Shown here piece after piece: positions 1 to 8,082 of a stretch of 18,042 nucleotides of DNA. The stretch's first letter is position 1. Each line of letters opens with the position of its first letter. The DNA lies in assembly GCA_018648945.1 (NCBI GenBank), contig JABGQJ010000074.1, positions 1 to 18,042 of the forward strand, given 5' to 3'. The stretch is from Victivallales bacterium. Lineage in GTDB: Bacteria > Verrucomicrobiota > Lentisphaeria > Oligosphaerales > Lenti-02. The position numbers and the translations under genes are program-made. Under the pieces are notes generated by a model that had not been told where the DNA came from, did no database searches, and saw nothing but the letters and a program-made list of their open reading frames with translations.

Positions 1-209
1 GTCCCGGCGAGGCCCGCGACGCCGATCTCGGCATCGCCGGCGGCGACGGCAAAGGCGTCCTCTTTCGCCACGGCGAGATCGTCCGCACCATGCCCGAGAG
101 CGAACTCCTCCCCGCCTTCCTCGCAGAGCTTCACAGGCACACGTCACCTGCCGTGGAAGGCACCGGGGAAAGAACCTACATTGCGAGCCACTCCAGCAAC
201 ACGAAGTAG
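1..209 (+). CDS. ispG: IspG, 4-hydroxy-3-methylbut-2-enyl diphosphate synthase, C-terminal fragment
   Basis: The frame is open from the left edge (first full codon at 3) to TAG at 207-209. The visible 68 residues begin PGEARDADLGIAGGDGKG, the conserved end of the iron-sulfur domain of IspG, usually preceded by MGCVVNG. The segment VLFRHGEIVRTMPESEL is the usual last strand and helix. IspG (GcpE) is a cytosolic [4Fe-4S] enzyme of the MEP pathway that reductively converts MEcPP to HMBPP. The cluster-binding cysteines and all of the TIM barrel lie outside the window. After the conserved helix there is a tail of about 25 residues, HRHTSPAVEGTGERTYIASH onward, that I do not recognise from the family. 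Its last 34 bp overlap the convergent asnB end, so this tail may be a lineage-specific extension. The family call is confident from the motif; the rest of the gene is unseen. Confidence 0.88.
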   Translation, partial: PGEARDADLGIAGGDGKGVLFRHGEIVRTMPESELLPAFLAELHRHTSPAVEGTGERTYIASHSSNTK

Positions 210-2005
210 GGCCACAGCCGGAAGTCTCTGGGGGACGGGGAGCGCAGGCGCTGACGGGCATCGGCGAGGAAGGAATCCGTGAACAGCTCGCGGGCGGCGG
301 CCGACGCGAAGGCGGCATCCGCGCGATCCCGCAGTGGACCGGCCAGCCAGCGCAGCAGCGGTAGCTCGAAGCCCCGCTTGGGACGGTTCAGTACCGACTC
401 CGGGAGCAGGTTGCCGAGGGCCTTCAGGAAAACGGCCTTCCCCTGCCCTGCTGCGAGCTTGCAGGCGGAAGGCAAGGCGAAAGCGAACTCGGCGAGGCGA
501 TGGTCGAGCAGAATCGGGCGGGCCTCCAAGCCATGGGCCATGCTCATGGCATCGCCATCGCGCAGAAGGGTCCGGGCCATGTAGCCTTCCAGTTCGTACA
601 ATGACACTTGGGCGATGGGGTCAAGGTCGGCATGCAGCCCGGCCTCGGGCAGACGCGCCATCGGGGCGGGCTGGAAATCGGCAAGAAAATCGGGATTGAG
701 CACCCGCCGTTTCTCGCGTTCGTACATCTGGCAGCGCAAGGTGGCCAGGCGCTCGCTCTCGGTCAGGGCGGGAAGCATCAGGTTGTGTCGGAAGCGGTCC
801 GGCAGCAGCCCCAGCGGAGCGCACAGAGCACGTGGGAAACGGGCCGCCAGCCGGTGCCGTCGGAAGTGGGGATAGCCAGCGAACAGCTCGTCCCCCGCCA
901 GCCCGGTCAGCACCACCTTTACCTGTTCGGCAGCGGCCTTGGCCACGAAGAAGGTATTCGCTCCATCCATGCTGGGCTGATCCAGCGCCTGAAGCAGATC
1001 GTCGAAGCTCCCCGCCGCCTCGGCGTCGGTGACGATCACCTCGGTGTGCTCGGCGTGGAAGTGCTCGGCGGTCTGGCGAGCGGCGGCGGTCTCGCTGAAG
1101 TCGGCGTGTTGCTGCTCGAAGCCGACGGTAAAGGTGCGCACGGGCTGATCAACCAATTGGCTCATCAACCCAACCATCGCCGCCGAGTCGATGCCGCCGC
1201 TCAGGAAAGCTCCCACGGGCACGTCCGCCACCAGATGGGCGCGGGTGGCGTCGGCCAGCTGCTCGCGCAGGGCTTCGGCGGCGGTCTCAGCGGACAGGCC
1301 AGCGTTCTGGCGACGGGACGCCGACGTCACCTCATGCAGATTCCACCAGCGCCAGGTGCGCTGGATTTCGCCCGCAAAGGACACCTGCATGGCGTGGCCG
1401 GGGCACAATGCCTGCGCATCCCGCAGAATCGTCGCGGGAAAGGGCACCGACCCCAGCGAAAGATAGTCCCAGATCGCCTGCGGATCCGGAGTGCGGGCGA
1501 CCTGTCCCGAGGCCAGCAGGGCGCGCAATTCGGAGGCAAAAAGCAGACAGTTCTCGCCACGAGCCCAGACTAGCGGCTTGATGCCGAACCGGTCGCGGGC
1601 GAGGAACACCTCCCGGCGCGCAAAGTCGGCGATCGCGAAGGCGAACATGCCCCGCAATCGCTCCAGACAGTCCGGACCCCATTCCGCATAGGCGGCCAGG
1701 AGAACTTCGGTATCGGTCTGGGTGTGGAACTCATGCCCGCGGTCCCGCAACTGCGCGCGCAATTCACGGTAGTTGTAGATCTCGCCATTGAAGGTGATGA
1801 CCAGTTGGCCATCCGCGCTCTGCATGGGCTGGCGGCCGGCCTCGCTGAGATCGATGATCGCCAGGCGCCGATGCCCGAAGGCAAGGCCGCTCTCCGGCCA
1901 CGCCTGGAGACCTGCGGCATCGGGCCCGCGATGGGCAAGCGTCTCGGTCATGCGTTCGACCGTCTCGCGGTCGGCCCGCCCAATCATTCCAGCGATTCCG
2001 CACAT
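176..2005 (-). CDS. asnB: Asparagine synthetase B-type glutamine-dependent amidotransferase
   Basis: This 609-residue protein has the two-domain AsnB layout and normal length. The start is fixed by MCGIAG: Cys2 becomes the N-terminal nucleophile of the class II glutaminase once Met is removed. Further glutaminase motifs are HRGPD (25-29), NGEIYNY (73-79) and RDRFGIKPL (137-145). The synthetase domain carries the PP-loop ATP pyrophosphatase motif SGGIDS (269-274). The known reaction is ATP-dependent transfer of glutamine ammonia to aspartate through a beta-aspartyl-AMP intermediate. It starts 15 bp after the stop of the upstream GT4 gene, whose TAA runs into an AAGGA stretch that could serve as a distant ribosome site. 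As the last gene of a glycan operon it may amidate a sugar acid or peptide instead of making free asparagine; that is inference from context, since AsnB homologues are frequent in surface-polysaccharide loci. Confidence 0.92.
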   Translation of the reverse strand: MCGIAGMIGRADRETVERMTETLAHRGPDAAGLQAWPESGLAFGHRRLAIIDLSEAGRQPMQSADGQLVITFNGEIYNYRELRAQLRDRGHEFHTQTDTEVLLAAYAEWGPDCLERLRGMFAFAIADFARREVFLARDRFGIKPLVWARGENCLLFASELRALLASGQVARTPDPQAIWDYLSLGSVPFPATILRDAQALCPGHAMQVSFAGEIQRTWRWWNLHEVTSASRRQNAGLSAETAAEALREQLADATRAHLVADVPVGAFLSGGIDSAAMVGLMSQLVDQPVRTFTVGFEQQHADFSETAAARQTAEHFHAEHTEVIVTDAEAAGSFDDLLQALDQPSMDGANTFFVAKAAAEQVKVVLTGLAGDELFAGYPHFRRHRLAARFPRALCAPLGLLPDRFRHNLMLPALTESERLATLRCQMYEREKRRVLNPDFLADFQPAPMARLPEAGLHADLDPIAQVSLYELEGYMARTLLRDGDAMSMAHGLEARPILLDHRLAEFAFALPSACKLAAGQGKAVFLKALGNLLPESVLNRPKRGFELPLLRWLAGPLRDRADAAFASAAARELFTDSFLADARQRLRSPSPRDFRLWPYFVLLEWLAM

Positions 2006-2020
2006 GCGTTGAGTGGTTCC

Positions 2021-3109
2021 TTAGGTCAGAAACTGATCCAGAAGTTCGTGGACGCGCTCGGCGAAGGCCGCGAGCGCAAAGTACTCCAGTCCCTCGGGGC
2101 GGCCGCGTGGCCGCGCCAGAGCCCGCCGGATTCCGGCGGCGATATCGGCGGGATCATCGGGGCTCACGACTTCCCCCAGAAGCCCGTCCCGAACTGCCTC
2201 GTGGCTGGCGTCGGCGCTCGACGCAACTGCGGGGATTCCACAGGCCATGGCTTCCAGATAGACAATCCCAAAGCCCTCGCCCCGGCCGGGCATGACGAAG
2301 GCGTCGGCCAAGCGGTAGTGGTCCACCTTCTCCTCCTCCGGGACGTAGCCGGCAAACACCACACTCCCTCCCAGACCAAGCTCCCGCGCGTTGGCTTCGA
2401 GCCGCTCGCGGTCGGTGCCGTCGCCCACAATCAGGTAGGCCAGGTCGGGCTGCTCGCGCTGGAGCTCGGGCAAGAGGGCAAGAATTTCATCGATCCCCTT
2501 GTAGCGCTCGCTCGCGTCCAGCCGGGCCATGGTCAGCAAGACGCGGCGACCAGCAAGGCCGTAGCGTCCGGCCAGGTAGTCCGGGCGGTCACCGGGGGTG
2601 AAACGGTCCAGATCCACGCAGTTCGGCAGGATGCGCCCCGAATTGGCGGGCAGCTGCGCCCACTTCAGGAAACGCCCTTGGGTGAAGGCACTGACCGCCA
2701 GGAAGCCGTCCAGACGCGATACCAGTCGCCGGATCGACCAGCGCCTGGGCGGCTCCCAGGCATCGATGCCATGGATGATCGCATGCATGGGGACCGGGTT
2801 CAGCCGCCTGGCGATGGCTGCGCTACGCAGGAGGAACAGGTGGCCGCAGAGGATCAGATCGAAGGGGCCATGGTCGCGGTGGGCCTGCCAGACGGCCAGG
2901 GGATAGCGCAGACGACCGGCGCTGGGCGGAAGCTGGGTGAGATTGGCGGGCAGAGACGCGATGGGGAAGGAATCGGGGACGCGGCATGGCACCACCACGA
3001 GTTCCGGCATCCCCTTTGCCGTGGCCAAAGACCGAAGCAGATTGCGATTGAAGGCAGCGATGCCGCCGCGTCCGCCGAAAGCGTCAGTGGCCAGGAACAG
3101 GATCTTCAT
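2021..3109 (-). CDS. Family GT4 glycosyltransferase (GT-B fold)
   Basis: A 362-residue protein of normal GT4 length. The N-terminus MKILFLATDAFGGRGGIAAF is the first strand and glycine-rich loop of the acceptor domain. The C-terminal donor domain shows MARLDASERYKG (about 195-205), with Arg and Lys in the places that contact the donor phosphates, then LIVGDG (227-231). The EX7E motif EGFGIVYLE (278-286) holds the donor sugar nucleotide. It should be a retaining cytoplasmic transferase adding one sugar to a lipid-linked glycan; donor and acceptor cannot be read from sequence. Its ATG overlaps the TGA of the upstream membrane transferase (ATGA, 3106-3109), which indicates translational coupling. 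asnB follows after 15 bp. Confidence 0.9.
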   Translation of the reverse strand: MKILFLATDAFGGRGGIAAFNRNLLRSLATAKGMPELVVVPCRVPDSFPIASLPANLTQLPPSAGRLRYPLAVWQAHRDHGPFDLILCGHLFLLRSAAIARRLNPVPMHAIIHGIDAWEPPRRWSIRRLVSRLDGFLAVSAFTQGRFLKWAQLPANSGRILPNCVDLDRFTPGDRPDYLAGRYGLAGRRVLLTMARLDASERYKGIDEILALLPELQREQPDLAYLIVGDGTDRERLEANARELGLGGSVVFAGYVPEEEKVDHYRLADAFVMPGRGEGFGIVYLEAMACGIPAVASSADASHEAVRDGLLGEVVSPDDPADIAAGIRRALARPRGRPEGLEYFALAAFAERVHELLDQFLT

Positions 3110-4875
3110 GGCTGCGACACCTCACCATCGGGACGATTCCGGAGGAACAGCACGTAGTTCCCAAGCTGGTGCTCGGTGTATTCTCGGTCCAGCACGGCCC
3201 GGATCTCGGGGTTGGCAATCAGAGTCAGGTACTGCTCGGCGTCGTTGGTGATGATCGAGATGCCGGCCGCCCGCATGCGCGGCAGCTCCAGGGCGCGGAG
3301 CAGATTGGGGACATGCTTCCACTGGTCGTTCTGCAGATGCGGCACGCCGGGGTGGTCGAGTAGATAAACCACTTCCCCAGGGACCATGGCCTGGGAATCG
3401 GGGGCCAGACGTTCGCGCAGCCATTCCGCCACGCGGTGGGCGTCGCCCTTGTCGCCGTAGTTGTAGCCGGTCTGGTAGCCGCCCGTGTTCTGCAAGAGGA
3501 GCAAGCCCACGTTCATGCCAAGGGCCACCGCAATGAGGACGGGCAGCAGCTTCGCCTTGCGCCACCAGGCAATCAGCAAGGGAATACCCAAGACCAGCAG
3601 TCCGGCCAGAAGCCGCATCGCGAGCCGAAGCAGAACGGGACGCACCGGGATGCCGGGCGAGACCACCGCGGTCCGCAAATCCAGGCGGAGGGTCAGAATG
3701 GGATCCCCGATCAGGAAGTACTGCACGAGCAGAACCGCCCCCATGAGCCCGACCAGCCAGAACCAGGCCCGCCGGGCCGGCAATTCGCGACCCCGAGCCA
3801 GGATCGGCGCGCATCCCGCCAGAATCAGGGGGATGGCGGGACAGTGGTATTTGGGAAAGCCAAACAGCGTGCCGCCAACCACGGAGTATCCGGCCAACAG
3901 GAACAGACCGGCACCCAGGAAGAGATCCTCCCGCCGCCAATCGTGCTCGCGCCACCACTCGCGAAACCGCCACCAGGTCGCCAAGGCGAAGAGTGCCAGC
4001 ACGCCACCACCCAGCCAGAGCCAGAGATAGACGCCGGCAAACAACACCTTCCGCAGACTGGCCCCACGCGATCCAACCGTCGTGAAGAAAAGCGAATCGC
4101 GCAGGTAGAGGAATGGACCGGAGAAATGCACGCTCGTCGCCACGCAATACGCTCCCCAGGTCGCCACCAAACCCAACCATCCCGCCAGCAACGCACCGGC
4201 AACCACCAGGCCAGTACGCCATGATCCCCGGAAACAGGCGTAGGCCACGAAGAGGGGAATCAGGATCGTCGGGGTGGTCAGCCGCCCCCACAGGGCCAGC
4301 GTCGTGGCCAGGGCGGCACCAAGCCAACTCCGCCAGTCGCGCCGCTCCACCAAGAGGTCCACGGTCCAGCACTGCAAGAACAGCAGCGCCACAAGGAATC
4401 CATTGTCGATATCGACGATCGTCCCGCCCTGCACGGCCAGAGGAAGCAGGCAACCGACCCCCAGCAGAAGCAAGGGCCAACCGGCCCCGGAGCGGCTCTC
4501 CCGGGTCCTTCCCCGCCCCCATAGATAGGCAAGCCAGAGCGCCGTCACCCAGGCGACCATTCCCGGCACCCGCGCCGGCACCAGACCGGCCCCGAAGACG
4601 CAGTGGGACAACCAAATCGCGAAGCCGTACAGATGGGGCGAGAACACGATGAGCGTGTCGCCCTGGCTGAGACCGTGCCGATAGAGGTCGTCGCCAAGCC
4701 GCACATAGTGCAGGATCTCGTCCTGCCCCGCAGTCTGCCAGGCGCGCGGCAGGGCGAAGCCGATGAATGCCAGGGCCAGCAGGACCGACATCCAGCACTC
4801 GGTCCGGGAACAGGCTGGGAACCAGCGGCGCGGCGTCATGGGTGGCAACTCGTCCTCGTCAGCTGAGAAGGGCAA
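3106..4875 (-). CDS. Membrane glycosyltransferase, GT-C fold (PMT/ArnT-like)
   Basis: A 589-residue polytopic membrane protein with many hydrophobic helices between about residues 29 and 465, and a soluble C-terminal part of about 110 residues. Just after the first membrane segment is GQDEILHY (50-57). An Asp-Glu pair in this first external loop is the hallmark of GT-C enzymes of the PMT/ArnT type, which take a sugar from a polyprenyl-phosphate donor on the outer face of the membrane. The start is uncertain. TTG at 4875 has GAGG six bases upstream and gives an acidic leader before the first helix. ATG at 4839, twelve residues later, has GAGG only fourteen bases away. I prefer TTG. The gene lies 54 bp after a GT4 gene and overlaps the next one by 4 bp. 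A role as O-antigen polymerase or ligase is a weaker alternative. Confidence 0.8.
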   Translation of the reverse strand: MPFSADEDELPPMTPRRWFPACSRTECWMSVLLALAFIGFALPRAWQTAGQDEILHYVRLGDDLYRHGLSQGDTLIVFSPHLYGFAIWLSHCVFGAGLVPARVPGMVAWVTALWLAYLWGRGRTRESRSGAGWPLLLLGVGCLLPLAVQGGTIVDIDNGFLVALLFLQCWTVDLLVERRDWRSWLGAALATTLALWGRLTTPTILIPLFVAYACFRGSWRTGLVVAGALLAGWLGLVATWGAYCVATSVHFSGPFLYLRDSLFFTTVGSRGASLRKVLFAGVYLWLWLGGGVLALFALATWWRFREWWREHDWRREDLFLGAGLFLLAGYSVVGGTLFGFPKYHCPAIPLILAGCAPILARGRELPARRAWFWLVGLMGAVLLVQYFLIGDPILTLRLDLRTAVVSPGIPVRPVLLRLAMRLLAGLLVLGIPLLIAWWRKAKLLPVLIAVALGMNVGLLLLQNTGGYQTGYNYGDKGDAHRVAEWLRERLAPDSQAMVPGEVVYLLDHPGVPHLQNDQWKHVPNLLRALELPRMRAAGISIITNDAEQYLTLIANPEIRAVLDREYTEHQLGNYVLFLRNRPDGEVSQP

Positions 4876-4881
4876 TCGTGG

Positions 4882-4885
4882 CCTC
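4882..4885 (-). promoter_or_regulatory. Ribosome binding site supporting a TTG start
   Basis: GAGG on the minus strand, six bases before the TTG at 4875. This is the best-placed Shine-Dalgarno match for the membrane glycosyltransferase. The downstream ATG at 4839 has no match at a normal distance, so this site decides in favour of the TTG start. Confidence 0.45.
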
Positions 4886-4929
4886 GGAATGGTCGCTAAT
4901 GTACCACCAGGTTCCTGGGTTGCGTCGGC

Positions 4930-6090
4930 TCACTCCGCGACCTCGAGGGCGGCGCGGTACGAGGCCAGCGTCTGGCGGGCCGTCTGCTCCCAGGTGAAAC
5001 TTGCCGAACGCGCCTTGCCCGGCAGGCCATAGGTGCGACGACAGGAATCGTCTTGCCAGAATAGCTGCATGGCTTCGACAATCGCGCCGTGGTCGTCGGG
5101 GCGGACCCCGATGCAGGTCTCGCCCGCCACCTCGTCCATGGACGAACCAACCGCGTAGCAGGCTGGACAACCGTGGCTCATGGCCTCCAGCAGCGGCAGG
5201 CCAAACCCCTCGTACCAGGACACGAGCAGGAAACCGCGCGCGGCCTGGTATAGGCGGATGAGGTCAGGCGTGGAACAGCCCGGAATCCACTGCACACCCG
5301 CCGTTCCCTCGATCTCCCTGGCATAGTCGTCACCACGCCAGCCCGGCCTGCCCACCATGACCAACCGGGCGTCCGGCTGGCCCTCGCGCATGGCTCGGAA
5401 CGCGGCGAGCAAGCCGGTGATGTTCTTCCGGGCATCGATGGAACCCACGTAGAGCAGGAAGGGCGCCGCCAAGGCCTGGGCGATCTCGACGGCCATGGGA
5501 ACGGCCTCGCCCGGAGTTGTTTCCGGCAGCGAAGAGGCCAAATGAGCCACCGCCACCTTCGCCGGGGGAAGCCGCAGGAGTTCGCAGATCTCGGCTTTGG
5601 AGAACTCGCTGTCGGTCACGATGAGGTCGGCGGCAGCGCAATCGCCGGGAAGGCGAGCGCTCATGCGCGCCGCCAACTCGGGGCAGCACAGCGTGCCATC
5701 GCGATGGCGCAGGAAGACGACGTCGTGGATGGTCAGCACGCGAATCCCAGACTTGACGGGCAACCAGGAGGAGAAGGAGTTCGCGGTGGCGTGCACCACA
5801 TCCACCGGCGGCACCGAGGGTCGAGCCAGCAGGTCTGCCAGACGGGGCAACCGCGTGGCCACGCGGTTGGGCAGCGGGACGCGCGAGATTCCAAGGTCCA
5901 GGCCTAGATCCTGGCAGCGGCGGGCCAACGTGGCATGGGGCTGCGACCGCCAGGAGGCGAGCCCGGTCAGGCAGCGCACCGGGTCGGGCACCCGCGCCAG
6001 CCCCTGGATCAGGCCGACCACATAATTGGCCAGCCCCGAGGGGTGGGTCAGAAGCGGAACGGTCTCAATGAAACAGGTCAAAGGTCGCAT
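4930..6090 (-). CDS. Family GT4 glycosyltransferase (GT-B fold), second copy
   Basis: Read as 386 residues from ATG at 6090. The frame stays open to a TTG at 6171, but the extra 27 residues are rich in Cys and Trp and unlike a GT-B start, whereas MRPLTCFIETVPLLTHPSG is the usual first strand and Gly loop. There is no good ribosome site before the ATG, so the start is only probable. The donor domain contains LYVGSIDARKN (about 213-223), with Arg and Lys for the donor phosphates, then LVMVGRPGW. The EX7E motif EGFGLPLLE (294-302) is followed by AMSHGCPA. It resembles mannosyl/rhamnosyl-type GT4 enzymes that extend O-antigen or exopolysaccharide repeat units. Clear sequence differences from the GT4 gene at 2021-3109 mean it is not a recent duplicate. 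It follows the ABC flippase after a 174 bp gap, the longest within this operon. Confidence 0.87.
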   Translation of the reverse strand: MRPLTCFIETVPLLTHPSGLANYVVGLIQGLARVPDPVRCLTGLASWRSQPHATLARRCQDLGLDLGISRVPLPNRVATRLPRLADLLARPSVPPVDVVHATANSFSSWLPVKSGIRVLTIHDVVFLRHRDGTLCCPELAARMSARLPGDCAAADLIVTDSEFSKAEICELLRLPPAKVAVAHLASSLPETTPGEAVPMAVEIAQALAAPFLLYVGSIDARKNITGLLAAFRAMREGQPDARLVMVGRPGWRGDDYAREIEGTAGVQWIPGCSTPDLIRLYQAARGFLLVSWYEGFGLPLLEAMSHGCPACYAVGSSMDEVAGETCIGVRPDDHGAIVEAMQLFWQDDSCRRTYGLPGKARSASFTWEQTARQTLASYRAALEVAE

Positions 6091-6264
6091 AGGCCAATCC
6101 GGAAGGGCACCGCAAACGCAGGGGCAGGTAAGAGACACACCACATAGAGTCTGCCACCATCCCTTCGGCAACGCAAGCGCACCCCCAGATCCCGAACTGT
6201 CTGCCCCCCGTCGATCCGCGCGAAGATACGGGCAAAGAAGGGTTCGAGACAGACGCCCTCCCTG

Positions 6265-8061
6265 CTATGCGCCATCGGTCATCCGGCGGAAGCCGGCATG
6301 GCGCTCGCGCAATTCGTCATAGGTCCCCTGTGCCTCGATCCGGCCGCCGTCCACGTAGAGAATGGTGTCGCATTCGCGCACCGTGTTCAACCGATGGGCC
6401 ACCATGATGATGGTCTGCTCTCCCTTGAGCGCATGCACCGAATCCACCACGGCCCGTTCTGTCTCGCCGTCGAGGGAGGACGTCCCCTCGTCCATGACCA
6501 GCAGTTCGGGCCGGTGGTACAGCGCCCGGGCGATGGCGATGCGTTGCCGCTGGCCGCCAGAGAGACGCACACCCCGTTCGCCCACGAGCGTTTCCAGCCC
6601 CCGAGGCAGTTCTGCAACGGTCTCGGCCAACTGCGCAGCCCGCACGGCGGCGTCCACAGCGGCTCGATCCCGGTCCTCCGGCGGCACCCCGAGGGCGATA
6701 TTGGCGGCCACGGAATCATCCAGCAACGTGACCTGCTGGGGGATGTAGCCAATGCAGGCCTGCCAGGATCGCAGCCGGGGCTGCACACTCTCGCCATCGA
6801 GCAGGATCTCCCCCTCGTCAGGGCTCAGCACGCCCATGATGAGATCGAGGATCGTGCTCTTGCCCGAGCCGGTCGGGCCCACCAGGCCAATGCAGGTGCC
6901 ACGCTCGATGCGTAGCGATACATCGTGCAACACCGGCGGGCGGTCGGGCAAGTAGCGGAAGGTGACGTGCGATAGCTCGAATACCGCGTGCGGGCCGAGC
7001 GGCAGCGGCTGGGCCGGCTTGGGCACGGCCACAGTTCCCTTGGCCCCCAGTTCGGCCAGGTCATCCGCCACCACATCCACGCTGGCCAGATTGTAGCGGA
7101 CCTGGGTCAGGGCACTCACGAACTCGGTGGCACACCCCTTTAGGCGGCCGAGGGCAACAGTGAAAAGAGCCAGGGTTGGCATCAGCGTGGCCAGATCCCG
7201 CCCAGTACGAATCATGAACACTGCCACCAGCAACAAACCGGTGACGACAATGAACTCCATGGTCGGCCACGTGGACCGCCGGGCCGTGTCCCGCAAGCGT
7301 TGCGGCCGGGCCATGGTCTCGGCGCTCTGGTGGAAGCGCCTAGTCAGGCCCTCTTCCCGCCCCATCACGCGTAGTTCCTTGAGCACCGAAAGCCCTTCGT
7401 TCACAGCCTGGTACTGCTCACCCCGCATGGCCTGCTCCAGTTCCCCAGCCCGTTTCATGCGTCCATTGACAAAGGCAAGGAAGCCAAGACCAGAGGAGCC
7501 AATGAGGAACAGCGTCGCCAGCCCGATCAAAGGCTCCGCCCAGATCACCACCGCCACCACTGCGACCATCACGATCCCCTGACGCGCGACGGTGAGCATC
7601 GGATTCAGCACTTCGGTAACGATCCGCTCCACCTCCTGCGTCGAGTTGCGCAGCAGCTCTGCGGAGTTGCGGCGGAGGTGGAATGGGTAGGGGGCGGTCA
7701 TGTAGGCAGAGAACAGGCGGTGCGAGAGCTCGATCTGGCGGTTGCGGATCATCCGGTCCTGAATGTAGTAGTTGGCGATGAGGTAGAGGGTGCGCAAGGC
7801 GAAGAGCCCCACCAGGACCAGACTGCCAACAAGCAGCGCCTCGGCCCGATTGTCGACCCCCATGGCGGCAAAGACCCGTGCCGCGAGGGGGTACTTGCTC
7901 AGGGCGTCCGGCTGGGCCAGCATCATCACGAAGGCGGGGATCGCGCCAAGCCCGACCAGCTCGAAGACAGCCGCGCCCAACATCATCAGCAGGATCAGGG
8001 AAAACCGCAGCCAATCCGACTTGCTGAAGAGCGAAAGTAGCTTCTTGATCTTGTCAACCAT
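6265..8061 (-). CDS. ABC exporter/flippase with fused membrane and ATPase domains (PglK/MsbA type)
   Basis: A 598-residue half-transporter of the type that works as a homodimer. An N-terminal membrane domain (about residues 18-310, roughly six helices) is followed by a nucleotide-binding domain. The ATPase motifs are complete: Walker A GPTGSGKST (395-403), Q-loop PQQ (441-443), signature LSGGQ (500-504), Walker B LLVMDE (520-525) followed by GTSSLD, and the switch His in VAHRLN (554-559). Relatives include MsbA (lipid A) and PglK (lipid-linked oligosaccharide). Position between glycosyltransferases and a second flippase supports translocation of a lipid-linked glycan across the inner membrane. 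The start is ATG at 8061, with GGAG about eight bases upstream and 21 bp after the preceding stop. The substrate is inferred; a multidrug or lipid exporter is possible from sequence alone. Confidence 0.87.
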   Translation of the reverse strand: MVDKIKKLLSLFSKSDWLRFSLILLMMLGAAVFELVGLGAIPAFVMMLAQPDALSKYPLAARVFAAMGVDNRAEALLVGSLVLVGLFALRTLYLIANYYIQDRMIRNRQIELSHRLFSAYMTAPYPFHLRRNSAELLRNSTQEVERIVTEVLNPMLTVARQGIVMVAVVAVVIWAEPLIGLATLFLIGSSGLGFLAFVNGRMKRAGELEQAMRGEQYQAVNEGLSVLKELRVMGREEGLTRRFHQSAETMARPQRLRDTARRSTWPTMEFIVVTGLLLVAVFMIRTGRDLATLMPTLALFTVALGRLKGCATEFVSALTQVRYNLASVDVVADDLAELGAKGTVAVPKPAQPLPLGPHAVFELSHVTFRYLPDRPPVLHDVSLRIERGTCIGLVGPTGSGKSTILDLIMGVLSPDEGEILLDGESVQPRLRSWQACIGYIPQQVTLLDDSVAANIALGVPPEDRDRAAVDAAVRAAQLAETVAELPRGLETLVGERGVRLSGGQRQRIAIARALYHRPELLVMDEGTSSLDGETERAVVDSVHALKGEQTIIMVAHRLNTVRECDTILYVDGGRIEAQGTYDELRERHAGFRRMTDGA

Positions 8062-8082
8062 GCAGGGTTCTCCGGTAGGCCT

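Noticed and set aside
1724..3157. A 477-codon plus-strand frame across asnB and the first GT4 gene
   Set aside because: It spans the border of two well-supported minus-strand genes, and its composition is that of an antisense shadow.
6078..6275. A possible 65-residue gene between the ABC flippase and the GT4 gene
   Set aside because: It overlaps both neighbours by 11-13 bp, which looks tight, but there is no good ribosome site. Third positions are only about two thirds G or C, lower than I would expect for genes in this GC-rich window, and no motif is recognisable.
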